A DNA stretch of 64,000 bases from AP-15 sp963735445 (lineage in GTDB: Bacteria > Pseudomonadota > Alphaproteobacteria > ATCC43930 > CGMCC-115725), in NCBI GenBank assembly GCA_963735445.1, contig CAVTLC010000055.1:32945-96944 (forward strand), given 5' to 3'. Numbering within the stretch: the first letter of the stretch is position 1; each line of letters starts with the position of its first letter. This document shows positions 54,102-62,580 of the stretch, piece by piece. The notes under the pieces were generated by a model, which saw only the letters and a list, made by a program, of their open reading frames with translations, was not told the origin of the DNA and did not search any database. Both the position numbers and the translations under genes were made by a program.

Positions 54102-55116
54102 ATGTCGCAGAAATCGATCCGCCAGGCATTGAACGAGGCCTTGGCGCAGGAAATGCGCCGCGACCCGCGCATCATCGTGATCGGCGAGGATGTCGCCGGC
54201 GGCGCTGGCACCGAGGGTCAGCGCGATGCCTATGGCGGCGTGCTCGGCGTCACCAAGGGCCTCTTTGCCGAGTTTGGCGAGGCTCGCGTGATCGACACCC
54301 CGATTACCGAGTTGGCGATCATGGGTGCGGCAGCCGGCGCCGCGGTCACCGGCTTAAGACCGGTCGCCGAGCTGATGTTCTCCGATTTCCTCGGCGTCTG
54401 CTTTGACCAGATCTTCAACCAGGCGGCCAAGTTCCGCTACATGTTTGGCGGCAAGGCCAAGACGCCGCTGGTGATCCGCACAATGATCGGCGCCGGCCGC
54501 AGCGCCGCCGCCCAGCATTCGCAAAGCCCCTATCACATCTTCACCTCGGTGCCGGGGCTGAAATGCGTCGTGCCGTCGAATGCGTACGACGCCAAAGGGC
54601 TTGTTGATCCAAGCGATCCGCGACGACGATCCGGTGATCTTCTGCGAACACAAGCTGATGTACGATCTCCGGGCCGAGGTGCCGGACGAGCCCTATACGA
54701 TCCCGTTTGGCGAGGCCAACATCGTGCGCGACGGCGATGATGTCACGGTCGTCGCCCTCGCCCGCATGGTGCATTACGCGAATGAGGCGATCGAAACCCT
54801 GGCCGGCGAGGGCATCGAGTGCGAGCTGATCGACCCGCGCACGACGTCCCCGCTCGACGAGGACACGATCCTGGAAAGCGTCGAGCGCACCGGCCGGCTC
54901 GTCGTGGTCGACGAGGCGACCCCGCGCTGCAGCATGGCGACCGATATCGCCGCGCTAGTCGCCGATAAGGCGTTCGATGCGCTGAAGGCGCCGGTCAAAC
55001 GGGTCACAGCACCGCACACCCCGGTGCCGTTCGCACCATCGCTCGAAAAGCTTTACATCCCCAGCCCCGAGCGCATCGCCACCGCGATCCGTGACGTCCA
55101 CGGCTACGGGCGCTGA
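54102..55116 (+). CDS. Alpha-ketoacid/acetoin dehydrogenase E1 component, beta subunit, one frame break
   Basis: About 338 residues across two frames joined near 54594-54600. The ATG at 54102 has AGGAGG at 54090-54095. Transketolase-like pyrimidine-binding features are VIGEDVAGGAGTEGQRD, DTPITELAIMGAAAGAA, AELMFSDFLGVCFDQIFNQA, and GAGRSAAAQHSQS; the C-terminal part has ELIDPRTTSPLDEDTI. Removing one base from AAAGGGC restores AKGLLIQAIRDDDPVIF. It forms the ThDP-dependent E1 heterotetramer with an alpha subunit, as in acetoin dehydrogenase AcoB. No E1 alpha, E2 or E3 gene is adjacent. Confidence 0.87.
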
Positions 55117-55181
55117 CAATCGCGGGCTCGACCGCAAATTTGGACTGATGCCCCGGAAACGGCGTCGCTTAACGCGAAGGC

Positions 55182-55230
55182 CACCGGGCGCGTCGTATCT
55201 AACCGCGCAATGTCCCGCCGGTGGCTTTTT
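55182..55230 (+). terminator. Possible terminator after the E1-beta gene
   Basis: GCCACCGG (55182) pairs with CCGGTGGC (55218-55225) around a roughly 28-base loop that can pair further (CGCG/CGCG), followed by TTTTT. The hairpin overlaps the 3' end of the convergent pheT. The large loop lowers confidence. Confidence 0.45.
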
Positions 55231-57587
55231 CGACCTGGGCAACGAGCCGCTTTGAAAAGCCCTCGATCTCGGAATCGGTCAGGGTATGTTCGACAGGCTG
55301 CAGCCGCACCGTGATTGCGAGCGATTTTTTGCCCTCTGGCAGACCGGCGCCCTCATAGACATCGAACAGCCGGATCTCGCTGACGAGTTTGCGGTCGACC
55401 CCGCGTGCGGCGCGCAGCAGGGTTTCGGCCGGCAGGGCACGATCGACGACAAAGGCGAAATCGCGCTCGATCGGCTGGAACACCGATAGTTGCAACGCCG
55501 GCTTGGTGCGGCCGGCGCGCGGCTCGGGCACCGCATCGAGAAACACCTCGAAGCCCGCTATCGGCGGGCGAGCGTCGAGCGCTTCGATAACCGCCGGATG
55601 CAATTCGCCAAAAGCGCCCAACACGGTCGGACCGAGCCGCAAGACGCCGCCGCGTCCCGGGTGAAACCAGGCCGGCGGCTCGGCGGCAATTTGGACGTTC
55701 TCGGCCGGCGCACCCATCGCGGCGAGCGCCGCCAGCGCATCCGACTTGACCTGATAGAGATCGACCGGACCCGACGGAGCCCGCCAATGCTTTGGCCCGC
55801 TCTGACCGGCGCGCAATCCGGCGGCGGTCAGCACCTGACCCTCGGGCGTGTCATTGCGATAAAGCGGCCCCAACTCGAATAGTGCGACATCGGGATAGCC
55901 GCGATCGGCATTGCGCTTGGCGGCGGCGACCAGCCCCGGCAATAGTGACGGGCGCATCATGTCGAGGTCGGCGCTGATCGGGTTGACGAGACGCAGCTCG
56001 GGTTGCCCGCCCCCGAACAACTCCGCCTCTCGCTCCGAGATGAACGAGAACCCGACCGCCTCGGTCAGTCCGCGCGACGCAAGCGCGCGGCGCACCAGTT
56101 CGGAGCGCCGCCGCACCGGGACCAGTGCCGGTCGTGGCAATGGCGCTTCGCGCGGCAGCGGAACGGCGGGGATCTGGTCATAGCCTTTGACCCGCAGCAC
56201 TTCTTCGACGAGGTCGGCCTCGCCTTCGATGTCGCCACGCCAGGACGGCGGCTCGACCGCGAGATCGCCCGCCTCCAACGGTTCGACGGTGCAGCCAAGC
56301 GCGCGCAGGATCGCCGCACTTTCCTCCGCCGGTACATCAAGGCCGCCAAGGCTCGCCGGCCGTTCGGCGCGCAATACATAACGGCGGCGCCAGTCCGGAA
56401 CCGCACCGGCGGTGACGACCTCGGACGCCTCGCCGCCACACAATTCGAGCATCAGCCGGGTTGCGATTTCGAGCCCGTCGCCGACAAAGGCCGGGTCGAG
56501 CCCGCGCTCGAAGCGGTAGCGCGCATCACTTGAGATGTTGAGGCGCCGCCCGGTCGCAGCGGTGCGGATCGGGTCAAACAACGCCGCTTCGATAAACACT
56601 TCGGTGGTCGCCTCGGTACAGCCGGTCGCCTCGCCGCCGATCACGCCGCCAAGGCTTTGCACGCCGTTGCGGTCGGCGATGACGGTTACCTCCGGGTCGA
56701 GCGCGTATTCCTGGCCATTGAGCGCGAGCAGTGTTTCGCCGTCGCGCGCCAATCGCACGATCAGATCGCCGGAGAGCTTGCCGGCGTCGAACACGTGTAG
56801 GGGCCGGTTCAAATCGAATGTCAGAAAATTGGTGATGTCGACCAAAGCCGAGATCGGCCGCAGCCCGATCGCCTCGAGACGACGGCGCAGCCAGTCGGGG
56901 CTGGGTCCGTTGCGCACGCCGCGCAGATGGCGGCCGAGAAACAGCGGGCAGGCCCGGCGATCCTCGATCTCGATGCCGATCGGCGAGCGGAACCGGCCCG
57001 GCACCGGCGCGGTATCGAGCGGCTTAAGCCGACCGAGACCGGAGGCCGCGAGATCGCGGGCAATGCCGCGCACGCCCAGGCAGTCGGCGCGGTTTGGCGT
57101 GACTTTGATGTCGATCACGGCGTCGCCGAGGCCGAGCAGATCGGCGTATTTGGCCCCGACCGGCGCGTCGGCGGCGACCTCGATAATGCCGTCGTGATCC
57201 TCGCCAAGCCCAAGCTCATAGGCCGAGCACAGCATGCCGCGCGAGGCGACGCCGCGGATCGTGCTCTCCCGCAACAGCGCGCCGGTACGCGGGATGATCG
57301 TCCCGGCCGGGGCAAAAACGCCCTTCATCCCGGTATGCGCGTTGGGTGCGCCGCACACGACTTGAACGTGTTCTTTGCCGGTATCGACGACGCAGACCTT
57401 TAACCGGTCGGCATTCGGATGGCGCTCGGCCGAGACGACAAAGGCGACCCTGAACGGTTCGAGCGCTGCGGCACGGTTTTCGACCAACTCGACATCGTGG
57501 CCGAGCATGACCAGCCGCTCAACGATCGTGGCAGAGCGCCGCATCGGTGTCGAGATGGGTCCGCAGCCAATCGAGGGTGGTCTTCAT
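55199..57587 (-). CDS. pheT: Phenylalanine--tRNA ligase beta subunit, one frame break near the N-terminus
   Basis: About 796 residues from an ATG at 57587 that overlaps the pheS stop (ATGA). The opening MKTTLDWLRTHLDTDAAL is in one frame; after one surplus base near 57538-57546 the rest continues ATIVERLVMLGHDVELVE. Then come the tRNA-binding (EMAP-like) domain with HPNADRLKVCVVDTG and VQVVCGAPNAHTGMKG, the B3/B4 editing domain, B5, and the C-terminal anticodon-binding FDX-ACB domain (SVFQPIERDFAFVVD). It pairs with PheS in an alpha2-beta2 enzyme. The gene is essential, so the break is unlikely to be a true null. Confidence 0.92.
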
Positions 57588-58693
57588 GCCGCACCGACCC
57601 CGGTCAGCGGACCGCGCACCAGCGAAGGGATGTCGAGCGGCAAGAACCCGAAATGGCGCAGCCAGCGCAGATCGGAGTCATAAAAAGTGCGCAGATCGGG
57701 AATGCCGTATTTCAGCATCGCCACCCGCTCGATCCCCATGCCGAAGGCAAAACCCTGATATTGCGCGGGGTCGATGCCGCAATTCTGCAATACCTTGGGA
57801 TGCACCATGCCGCTGCCGAGGATCTCGAGCCAATCGCCGCCGGGGCCGATTTCGAGCCGGCCGCCCTGACGGGAACAGCCGATATCGACCTCGGCCGACG
57901 GCTCGGTGAACGGGAAATAGCTCGGCCGGAACCGCACCGGGAGATCGTCGACACCAAAAAAGGCGCGGCAGAATTCGATCAGGCAGCCCTTCAGATGCCC
58001 CATATGGGTCGTACGGTCGATGACCAGACCCTCGACCTGGTGGAACATCGGCGAATGGGTGGCGTCGTGGTCGCAGCGGAAGGTGCGGCCGGGGACGATG
58101 ATCCGGATCGGCGGCTGTTGCGCCAGCATCGTGCGGATCTGCACCGGCGAAGTGTGGGTGCGCAGCACCAGCCGCGAGCCGTCGGCGCGCTCGGGCAAGT
58201 AAAAGGTGTCGTGTTCCTGACGCGCCGGATGTTCCGGCGGAATATTCAGCGCGGTGAAGTTGTAAAAATCTTCCTCGATGTGCGGCCCCTCGGCGACGAC
58301 AAAACCCATCTCGCCAAAAATCGCGACGATCTCGTCAATTGTCTGGCTGATCGGGTGGATGCGGCCTTCGACCGCGAACGGCACCGGCAAGGTGACGTCG
58401 GCACGCTCGAGAGCGAGTCGCTGTTCAAGCGCCGCTCGGCCCAAGCGCTCGGTCGCCGCGCCGAGAGCGGCGGTGATCCGGTCCTTGGCCATGTTCAATT
58501 CGGCGCCGGCGCGCCGCCGCGCCTCAGGGTCGAGCGCGCCGAGCTCGCGCATGGCCAGGGTCAGGCTGCCGCGGCGTCCGAGCCACTTGACGCGGACCTC
58601 TTCCAGAGCCTGCGGCGAAGTCGCCGTCGCGATTTCGGCGGTCGCCGTTTCGATCATTTGGTCTACGTCGCCAATCCGGGCATCATCATCCAT
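57584..58693 (-). CDS. pheS: Phenylalanine--tRNA ligase alpha subunit
   Basis: 369 residues from the ATG at 58693 (GGAAG upstream); the longer frame (58747) runs through the terminator hairpin. Class II synthetase motifs are HPARQEHDTFYL with LRTHTSPVQIRTM (motif 2 region), GRTFRCDHDATHSPMFHQVE, SYFPFTEPSAEVDI and GFAFGMGIERVAMLKYGI (motif 3). Catalyses Phe-tRNA(Phe) formation with PheT. It follows rplT by a 222-base gap holding a leader ORF and terminator, so it is probably attenuated by phenylalanyl-tRNA supply. Confidence 0.95.
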   Translation of the reverse strand: MDDDARIGDVDQMIETATAEIATATSPQALEEVRVKWLGRRGSLTLAMRELGALDPEARRRAGAELNMAKDRITAALGAATERLGRAALEQRLALERADVTLPVPFAVEGRIHPISQTIDEIVAIFGEMGFVVAEGPHIEEDFYNFTALNIPPEHPARQEHDTFYLPERADGSRLVLRTHTSPVQIRTMLAQQPPIRIIVPGRTFRCDHDATHSPMFHQVEGLVIDRTTHMGHLKGCLIEFCRAFFGVDDLPVRFRPSYFPFTEPSAEVDIGCSRQGGRLEIGPGGDWLEILGSGMVHPKVLQNCGIDPAQYQGFAFGMGIERVAMLKYGIPDLRTFYDSDLRWLRHFGFLPLDIPSLVRGPLTGVGAA

Positions 58694-58716
58694 TTCCGAC
58701 TTCCCAGACACGCAAA

Positions 58717-58772
58717 TGAAAAGGGGCCGAACAATGCGGCCCCTCACGCCTCAACCAATTTCGATGGGGCCT
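58717..58772 (-). promoter_or_regulatory. Candidate phenylalanine attenuator upstream of pheS
   Basis: On the minus strand AGGGGCCG pairs with CGGCCCCT (8 bp, 7-base loop; 58722-58744), followed by TTTT: an intrinsic terminator about 24 bases before pheS. Its 5' strand can instead pair with GGCCCC at 58766-58771, which begins at the stop codon of the candidate leader ORF. The three GGCCCC/GGGGCC/GGCCCC segments thus form mutually exclusive antiterminator (6 bp) and terminator helices. A ribosome resting on the leader stop would cover the first segment and favour termination. Confidence 0.55.
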
Positions 58773-58839
58773 AGCGAAATGACCCGTCGGTAAATCGCCC
58801 CCAATGCCCGCTAGTTCCCGTATCGGCGCACGCCGGCAT
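58771..58839 (-). CDS. Candidate pheS leader peptide with two Phe codons
   Basis: 22-codon frame from an ATG at 58839 (preceded by GGGG) to a TAG at 58771-58773. The C-terminal residues are GHWGRFTDGSFR, with Phe codons (both TTT) at positions 16 and 21. The stop codon overlaps the first segment of the attenuator. Two Phe codons are few compared with the E. coli pheST leader, so the call rests mainly on position and the downstream RNA structure. Confidence 0.45.
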   Translation of the reverse strand: MPACADTGTSGHWGRFTDGSFR

Positions 58840-58855
58840 CCCCGGGCGCGGTGGA

Positions 58856-58873
58856 TCCCGGCCTGCGCCGGGA
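58856..58873. repeat. Short palindrome, copy of the 7323-7340 hairpin
   Basis: TCCCGGC-CTGC-GCCGGGA: a 7-bp stem with a 4-base loop, the exact reverse complement of the 18-mer at 7323-7340. It lies between rplT and the pheS leader ORF and may stabilise or terminate the rplT transcript, though no T-run follows. Confidence 0.65.
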
Positions 58874-58915
58874 AGGCGCAGTTGTTGCTCGGATCGGCTT
58901 TTCTATCGTCGACAC

Positions 58916-59299
58916 TCAGGCTGCCTGCGCCGCCGGAGGCGCTGTTTCCAGCGCTGCTTGCACGGTCGAGACAATCGCGGCAAATGCCTCGGGCTCGCGG
59001 ATCGCGATGTCGGACAACACCTTGCGGTCGAGATCGAGGCCGGCGAGTTTGACCCCGTGCATGAATTGCGAATAGGTCAGTCCGTGCTCGCGCGCGCCCG
59101 CGTTGATCCGTTGGATCCACAAGGCGCGGAAATCGCGCTTTTTGTTGCGGCGGTCGCGATAGGCGTATCGCAGCGCCTTTTCGACCTTCTCGATCGCGAT
59201 ACGGTAAGCCGTCGAGCCGCGCCCGCGATAGCCTTTGGCGAGTTCGAGAACCTTCTTGTGACGGGCGTGGGTCGTTACCCCGCGTTTGACGCGCGCCAT
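58916..59299 (-). CDS. rplT: 50S ribosomal protein L20
   Basis: 127 residues, slightly longer than the usual 118 because of an Ala-rich tail (ETAPPAAQAA). MARVKRGVTTHARHKKVLELA, then GYRGRGSTAYRIAIEKVEKA and YRDRRNKKRDFRALWIQRIN are the invariant L20 segments that bind 23S rRNA during early assembly. It is 4 bases downstream of rpmI. In other bacteria L20 represses the rpmI-rplT mRNA; no obvious L20-binding mimic was identified here. Confidence 0.97.
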   Translation of the reverse strand: MARVKRGVTTHARHKKVLELAKGYRGRGSTAYRIAIEKVEKALRYAYRDRRNKKRDFRALWIQRINAGAREHGLTYSQFMHGVKLAGLDLDRKVLSDIAIREPEAFAAIVSTVQAALETAPPAAQAA

Positions 59300-59303
59300 G
59301 GCT

Positions 59304-59507
59304 TCAGCCCCGCAGATACGGCATGTATGTCAGCACGAGCTTGCTGTCGCCCTTTTCCAATGTCGTCGTGCCGCGCCGCTTGCGCTTGCCCTGTTTGGGC
59401 TTGCTGATCAGCCGATGGCGCTTGTAGGCAAAATTGTGCTTGATCTTGCCGGTGCCGGTGCGGCCAAACCGTTTCTTGGCGCCGCTCTTGGTTTTTAGCT
59501 TTGGCAT
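59304..59507 (-). CDS. rpmI: 50S ribosomal protein L35
   Basis: 67 residues from the ATG at 59507 (MPKLKTKSGAKKRFGRTGTG); an in-frame ATG seven codons upstream (59528) is not favoured. KHNFAYKRHRLISKPKQGKR is typical L35. A near-perfect duplication of CCAGGATTATGG spans the region just before the start, duplicating the AGGA ribosome-binding site. It lies between infC and rplT in the conserved order. Confidence 0.96.
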   Translation of the reverse strand: MPKLKTKSGAKKRFGRTGTGKIKHNFAYKRHRLISKPKQGKRKRRGTTTLEKGDSKLVLTYMPYLRG

Positions 59508-59657
59508 TCCATAATCCTGGCCGGCCATAATCCTGGTCGGAGTTCAGCGGCACCGCCGGGCCGCGGCTCTCCGCCCGTTTTCGAGCCGCGCGTTATAGCG
59601 GCGCCCTTGCCATAACGCAAGCCGGCGCCGCGCGGAGACAGCCATGGCGGAGAAGCG

Positions 59658-60179
59658 TTATTTCGGCGACACGACCATCGTCATCTGCCGGCCTTCCATG
59701 CGCGGCATTTGTTCTACTTTGGCGAGTTCCTGCAAATTGTCACGCACCCGCACCAGCACATCCATTCCGAGTTCTTGATGCGCCAGTTCGCGCCCACGGA
59801 ACCGCATCGTGACTTTGACTTTGTCGCCCTCTTCGAGGAACTTGACCATGCTGCGCAATTTCACGTCGTAGTCGTGATCGTCGATGCTGGGACGCAGCTT
59901 GATCTCCTTGACCTCGATAATCTTTTGCTTCTTGCGCGCTTCGTTCTTTTTCTTTTGTTCTTCGTACTTGAATTTTCCGAAGTCGAGGACTTTGCAAACC
60001 GGGGGATCGGCATTGGGCGCGATCTCGACCAGATCAAGGCCGGCATCGGCAGCCACTGCGAGCGCCTCGTTACGCGTCACCACCCCCAGCATATTCCCTC
60101 GATCGTCGATCAATCTGACGCGCGGAACGCCGATTTCCTCGTTGATACGGGGCCCCTCGCGGGTAGGGGGTGCATTCAT
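59658..60179 (-). CDS. infC: Translation initiation factor IF-3
   Basis: 173 residues from an ATG at 60179 (not the rare AUU found in enteric infC). The N-domain has GPRINEEIGVPRVRLIDDRG and LGVVTRNEALAVAADAGLDL; the lysine-rich linker is FKYEEQKKKNEARKKQK; the C-domain has KEIKLRPSIDDHDYDVKLR and VTMRFRGRELAHQELG. It prevents premature subunit joining and checks the start codon. A GC-rich hairpin with GGCGCC arms lies in the 150-base gap to rpmI and may be a processing or attenuation site. Confidence 0.96.
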   Translation of the reverse strand: MNAPPTREGPRINEEIGVPRVRLIDDRGNMLGVVTRNEALAVAADAGLDLVEIAPNADPPVCKVLDFGKFKYEEQKKKNEARKKQKIIEVKEIKLRPSIDDHDYDVKLRSMVKFLEEGDKVKVTMRFRGRELAHQELGMDVLVRVRDNLQELAKVEQMPRMEGRQMTMVVSPK

Positions 60180-60248
60180 TGATGGCCTGGGTATCTAAAT
60201 TCTCCTCTCTTTGGTTTAGCTACGTCGCCCGACTCTTGTAGTTCCCTG

Positions 60249-62213
60249 CTAGCCCCCAGAAGGGACTCGGGCCTCCTGCGACAATCTAGCAACCGCATCG
60301 TCGAGCGCAAGGCCTTCCTGATCATTACCGCCGAGCCGTCGCATCGCGACCGACCGGTTCGCCGCCTCGCGGCGGCCCACGACCAGCATGATCGGTATCT
60401 TGGCTAGGCTGTGTTCGCGCACCTTATAGGCGATTTTCTCGTTGGTGGTGTCGAGCACCGCTCGCAGCCCCGCGCCGCCGCACAGGCGGGCGACCTCGGC
60501 GGCATATTCCGCGGCATCCGAAGTGATCGAAGCGACAACGATCTGCACCGGGGCCAGCCACAGCGGAAAGCGTCCGGCGTAATGCTCGATCAAAATCCCG
60601 ATAAAGCGCTCGACCGATCCCAGGATCGCGCGATGCAGCATGACCGGAATGTGACGCGCGCCATCTTCTCCGACATAGCTGGCGCCGAGCCGCTCCGGCA
60701 TGTTGAAGTCGAGTTGCAGGGTGCCGCATTGCCAGTCGCGGCCGAGCGCATCGCGCAGGTGAAATTCCAGCTTGGGGCCATAAAACGCCCCTTCGCCGGG
60801 GCTCAGGGTATAGCTGAGCCCGGCAGTTTCCACCGCCGCGAGCAGACTTTGCTCGGCGTGGTCCCAGGTTGCATCGCTACCGGTGCGGACCGCCGGCCGG
60901 TCGGCGAATTTGATCGCGACCTCTTCAAACCCGAAATCGCGGTAAACCGACAGTAGGAGCCGGCAAAACGCGATCAACTCATCGGTGATCTGGTCCTCGG
61001 TGCAGAAGATATGCGCGTCGTCTTGGGTGAAGGCACGCACTCGCATGATGCCGTGCAATGCGCCCGACGGCTCGTTGCGATGGCAGCTGCCGAACTCGGC
61101 CAGCCTCAGCGGCAATTCGCGGTAGCTGCGCAACCGGTTGCGAAAGATCAGCACATGACCGGGGCAGTTCATCGGCTTGACCGCCAGGATGCGCTCATCC
61201 CGGCTTTCCGCGATAAACATGTTTTCGCGAAAGTTCTCCCAATGACCGGAGGCTTCCCACAGGCTGCGGTCGAGCAGCTGCGGGCCTTTGACCTCCTGAT
61301 ATCCCGCGGCCTCCAGTCGGCCGCGCATATAATTCTCGATGATGCGAAACAGCGTCCAGCCCTTCGGGTGCCAAAAGACGCTGCCGACGGCTTCCTCGCC
61401 GAGATGGAACAGGTCGAGCTCGCGGCCGAGCCGGCGATGATCGCGGCGCTCGGCCTCTTCGAGGCGATAGAGATATTGATCGAGGTCTTTCTGGGTCGCC
61501 CACGCGGTGCCGTAGACGCGCTGCAATTGCGCGTTCCTGGCGTCGCCCCGCCAATAGGCCCCGGCCACGTTCATCAGCTTAAAGGCCTGCCCGAGATGCC
61601 CGGTCGACGGCAGATGCGGGCCGACGCACAGATCGACAAAATCGCCCTGGCGATAGAGGCTGATTTCCTCTTCGGCAGGGATCTCGGAGATGTATTCGGC
61701 CTTGTAGCGCTCGCCGATCCCGGCAAAAAACGCGATTGCGGCGTCGCGGTCCCAGACCTCGCGGCTGATCGGCTCGTCGCGACGAACGATGTCGTGCATG
61801 CGCGCTTCGATCTTTTCGAGATCGTCCGGGGTGAACGGCTCGGCGCGGGCGAAATCGTAGTAAAACCCGGTCTCGGTCGCCGGGCCGAAAGTGACCTCGG
61901 TTTCGGGATAAAGCTCCTTGACCGCTTCGGCCATGACATGCGCTGCGTCGTGGCGCAGGATCTCGATCCCCTCGGGCGTGTCGCGGGTGATGATCGCCAC
62001 CGCCGCGTCGTGATCGATACGGGTCGACAGATCGCGCGGCCGGCCGTCGACGCGTACGGCGATCGCCGCTTTGGCGAGCCCTGGCCCGATCGCCGCAGCG
62101 ATGTCGGCGCCGGTCACCGGCCCGGGAAACTCGCGGCGCGCGCCATCGGGCAGCGTCACGACGATGGGTCGGCCAACTGGAGTATTTATGATTTCAGCGA
62201 TCGTCTCAGCCAT
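60249..62213 (-). CDS. thrS: Threonine--tRNA ligase
   Basis: 654 residues. The N-terminal TGS domain (VVTLPDGARREFPGPVTGAD) precedes the editing domain with RHDAAHVMAEAVKELYPETE, then the class II core with MKPMNCPGHVLIF (zinc-binding Cys), RELPLRLAEFGSCHRNEPSG (motif 2) and HRAILGSVERFIGILIEHYA (motif 3). The anticodon-binding domain ends the protein (LWLAPVQIVV). It is preceded by a leader peptide and attenuator, and followed by infC after 69 bases. It heads the thrS-infC-rpmI-rplT-pheST cluster. Confidence 0.96.
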   Translation of the reverse strand: MAETIAEIINTPVGRPIVVTLPDGARREFPGPVTGADIAAAIGPGLAKAAIAVRVDGRPRDLSTRIDHDAAVAIITRDTPEGIEILRHDAAHVMAEAVKELYPETEVTFGPATETGFYYDFARAEPFTPDDLEKIEARMHDIVRRDEPISREVWDRDAAIAFFAGIGERYKAEYISEIPAEEEISLYRQGDFVDLCVGPHLPSTGHLGQAFKLMNVAGAYWRGDARNAQLQRVYGTAWATQKDLDQYLYRLEEAERRDHRRLGRELDLFHLGEEAVGSVFWHPKGWTLFRIIENYMRGRLEAAGYQEVKGPQLLDRSLWEASGHWENFRENMFIAESRDERILAVKPMNCPGHVLIFRNRLRSYRELPLRLAEFGSCHRNEPSGALHGIMRVRAFTQDDAHIFCTEDQITDELIAFCRLLLSVYRDFGFEEVAIKFADRPAVRTGSDATWDHAEQSLLAAVETAGLSYTLSPGEGAFYGPKLEFHLRDALGRDWQCGTLQLDFNMPERLGASYVGEDGARHIPVMLHRAILGSVERFIGILIEHYAGRFPLWLAPVQIVVASITSDAAEYAAEVARLCGGAGLRAVLDTTNEKIAYKVREHSLAKIPIMLVVGRREAANRSVAMRRLGGNDQEGLALDDAVARLSQEARVPSGG

Positions 62214-62263
62214 CGTCCACGTGCTCCGTCAATAGTGCCGCTGGACGGGGCTCAATATTCAGC

Positions 62264-62350
62264 AAAAAACCCCGTCCGTTTTCCGGCGGGGTCTATCAGG
62301 TTCGGGTCTAAGCGCTGGATCAGCGTACACGACCTCCCGACACCCCGCCG
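62264..62350 (-). promoter_or_regulatory. Threonine attenuator upstream of thrS
   Basis: Minus-strand elements in order: antiterminator 5' strand CGGCGGGGT (62342-62350), inside the leader ORF right after its Thr codons; shared strand ACCCCGCCG (62284-62292), a perfect 9-bp complement; terminator 3' strand CGGACGGGG (62270-62278) followed by TTTTTT (62264-62269). The shared strand can pair with either partner. A ribosome stalled on the Thr codons leaves the first strand free, the antiterminator forms and thrS is transcribed. A ribosome that moves on to the stop codon masks it, and the terminator forms. A small CGCTG-ATC-CAGCG hairpin lies between. Confidence 0.85.
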
Positions 62351-62391
62351 CGGAGTGTAGTGGTAGTCGTGGCGAAGATCCGGCAGCGCAT
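62320..62391 (-). CDS. thrS leader peptide with five consecutive Thr codons
   Basis: 23-codon frame from the ATG at 62391 to the TGA at 62320-62322. Residues 1-14 read MRCRIFATTTTTLR; the Thr codons at 8-12 (62356-62370) are ACG, ACT, ACC, ACT, ACA, so all isoacceptor classes are sampled. The next codons form the antiterminator strand. This is the hallmark of ribosome-mediated transcription attenuation, comparable in logic to the E. coli thrABC leader but here on the synthetase gene. It is too short for normal gene calling. Confidence 0.8.
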   Translation of the reverse strand: MRCRIFATTTTTLRGGVSGGRVR

Positions 62392-62403
62392 ACTCACCCC
62401 GGC

Positions 62404-62432
62404 AATATCGCGAACCGACCGTGTCTCGTCAA
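62404..62432 (-). promoter_or_regulatory. Predicted promoter of the thrS leader
   Basis: Minus strand: TTGACG (-35, 62427-62432) and GATATT (-10, 62404-62409) with a 17-base spacer. The expected transcription start would be about 6 bases before the leader ATG, so the leader mRNA may be nearly leaderless, as is known for trpL attenuators in rhizobia. Confidence 0.5.
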
Positions 62433-62580
62433 GGCGTCACCCTGGCCGGCTGGCGTCATGTTTGGTTAATCTGCCGGCGTGGCAAGGGAAGGGCGGACCC
62501 TATAGGCTGGTATTGGCGGCGAGCAAAGAGGGCTTCTACTAGATCGAGAACGACGAGGAAGCGTAGTTGGTATCCATTCA

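Noticed and set aside
53104..54600. Treating the GMC and E1-beta genes as decayed pseudogenes
   Set aside because: Each has a single +1 break with full conservation on both sides, no stop-rich decay, and the same error sign as eight other breaks in the window.
59585..59640. L20-responsive leader before rpmI
   Set aside because: A GGCGCC-armed hairpin is present between infC and rpmI, but no match to the known L20-binding pseudoknot or 23S mimic could be drawn by eye.
62284..62350. TPP-riboswitch-like GAACCTGAT and GGGGTG words upstream of thrS
   Set aside because: The CTGAGA element and the second thiamine-binding half are missing, and the same bases are fully explained by the Thr leader ORF and its antiterminator helix.
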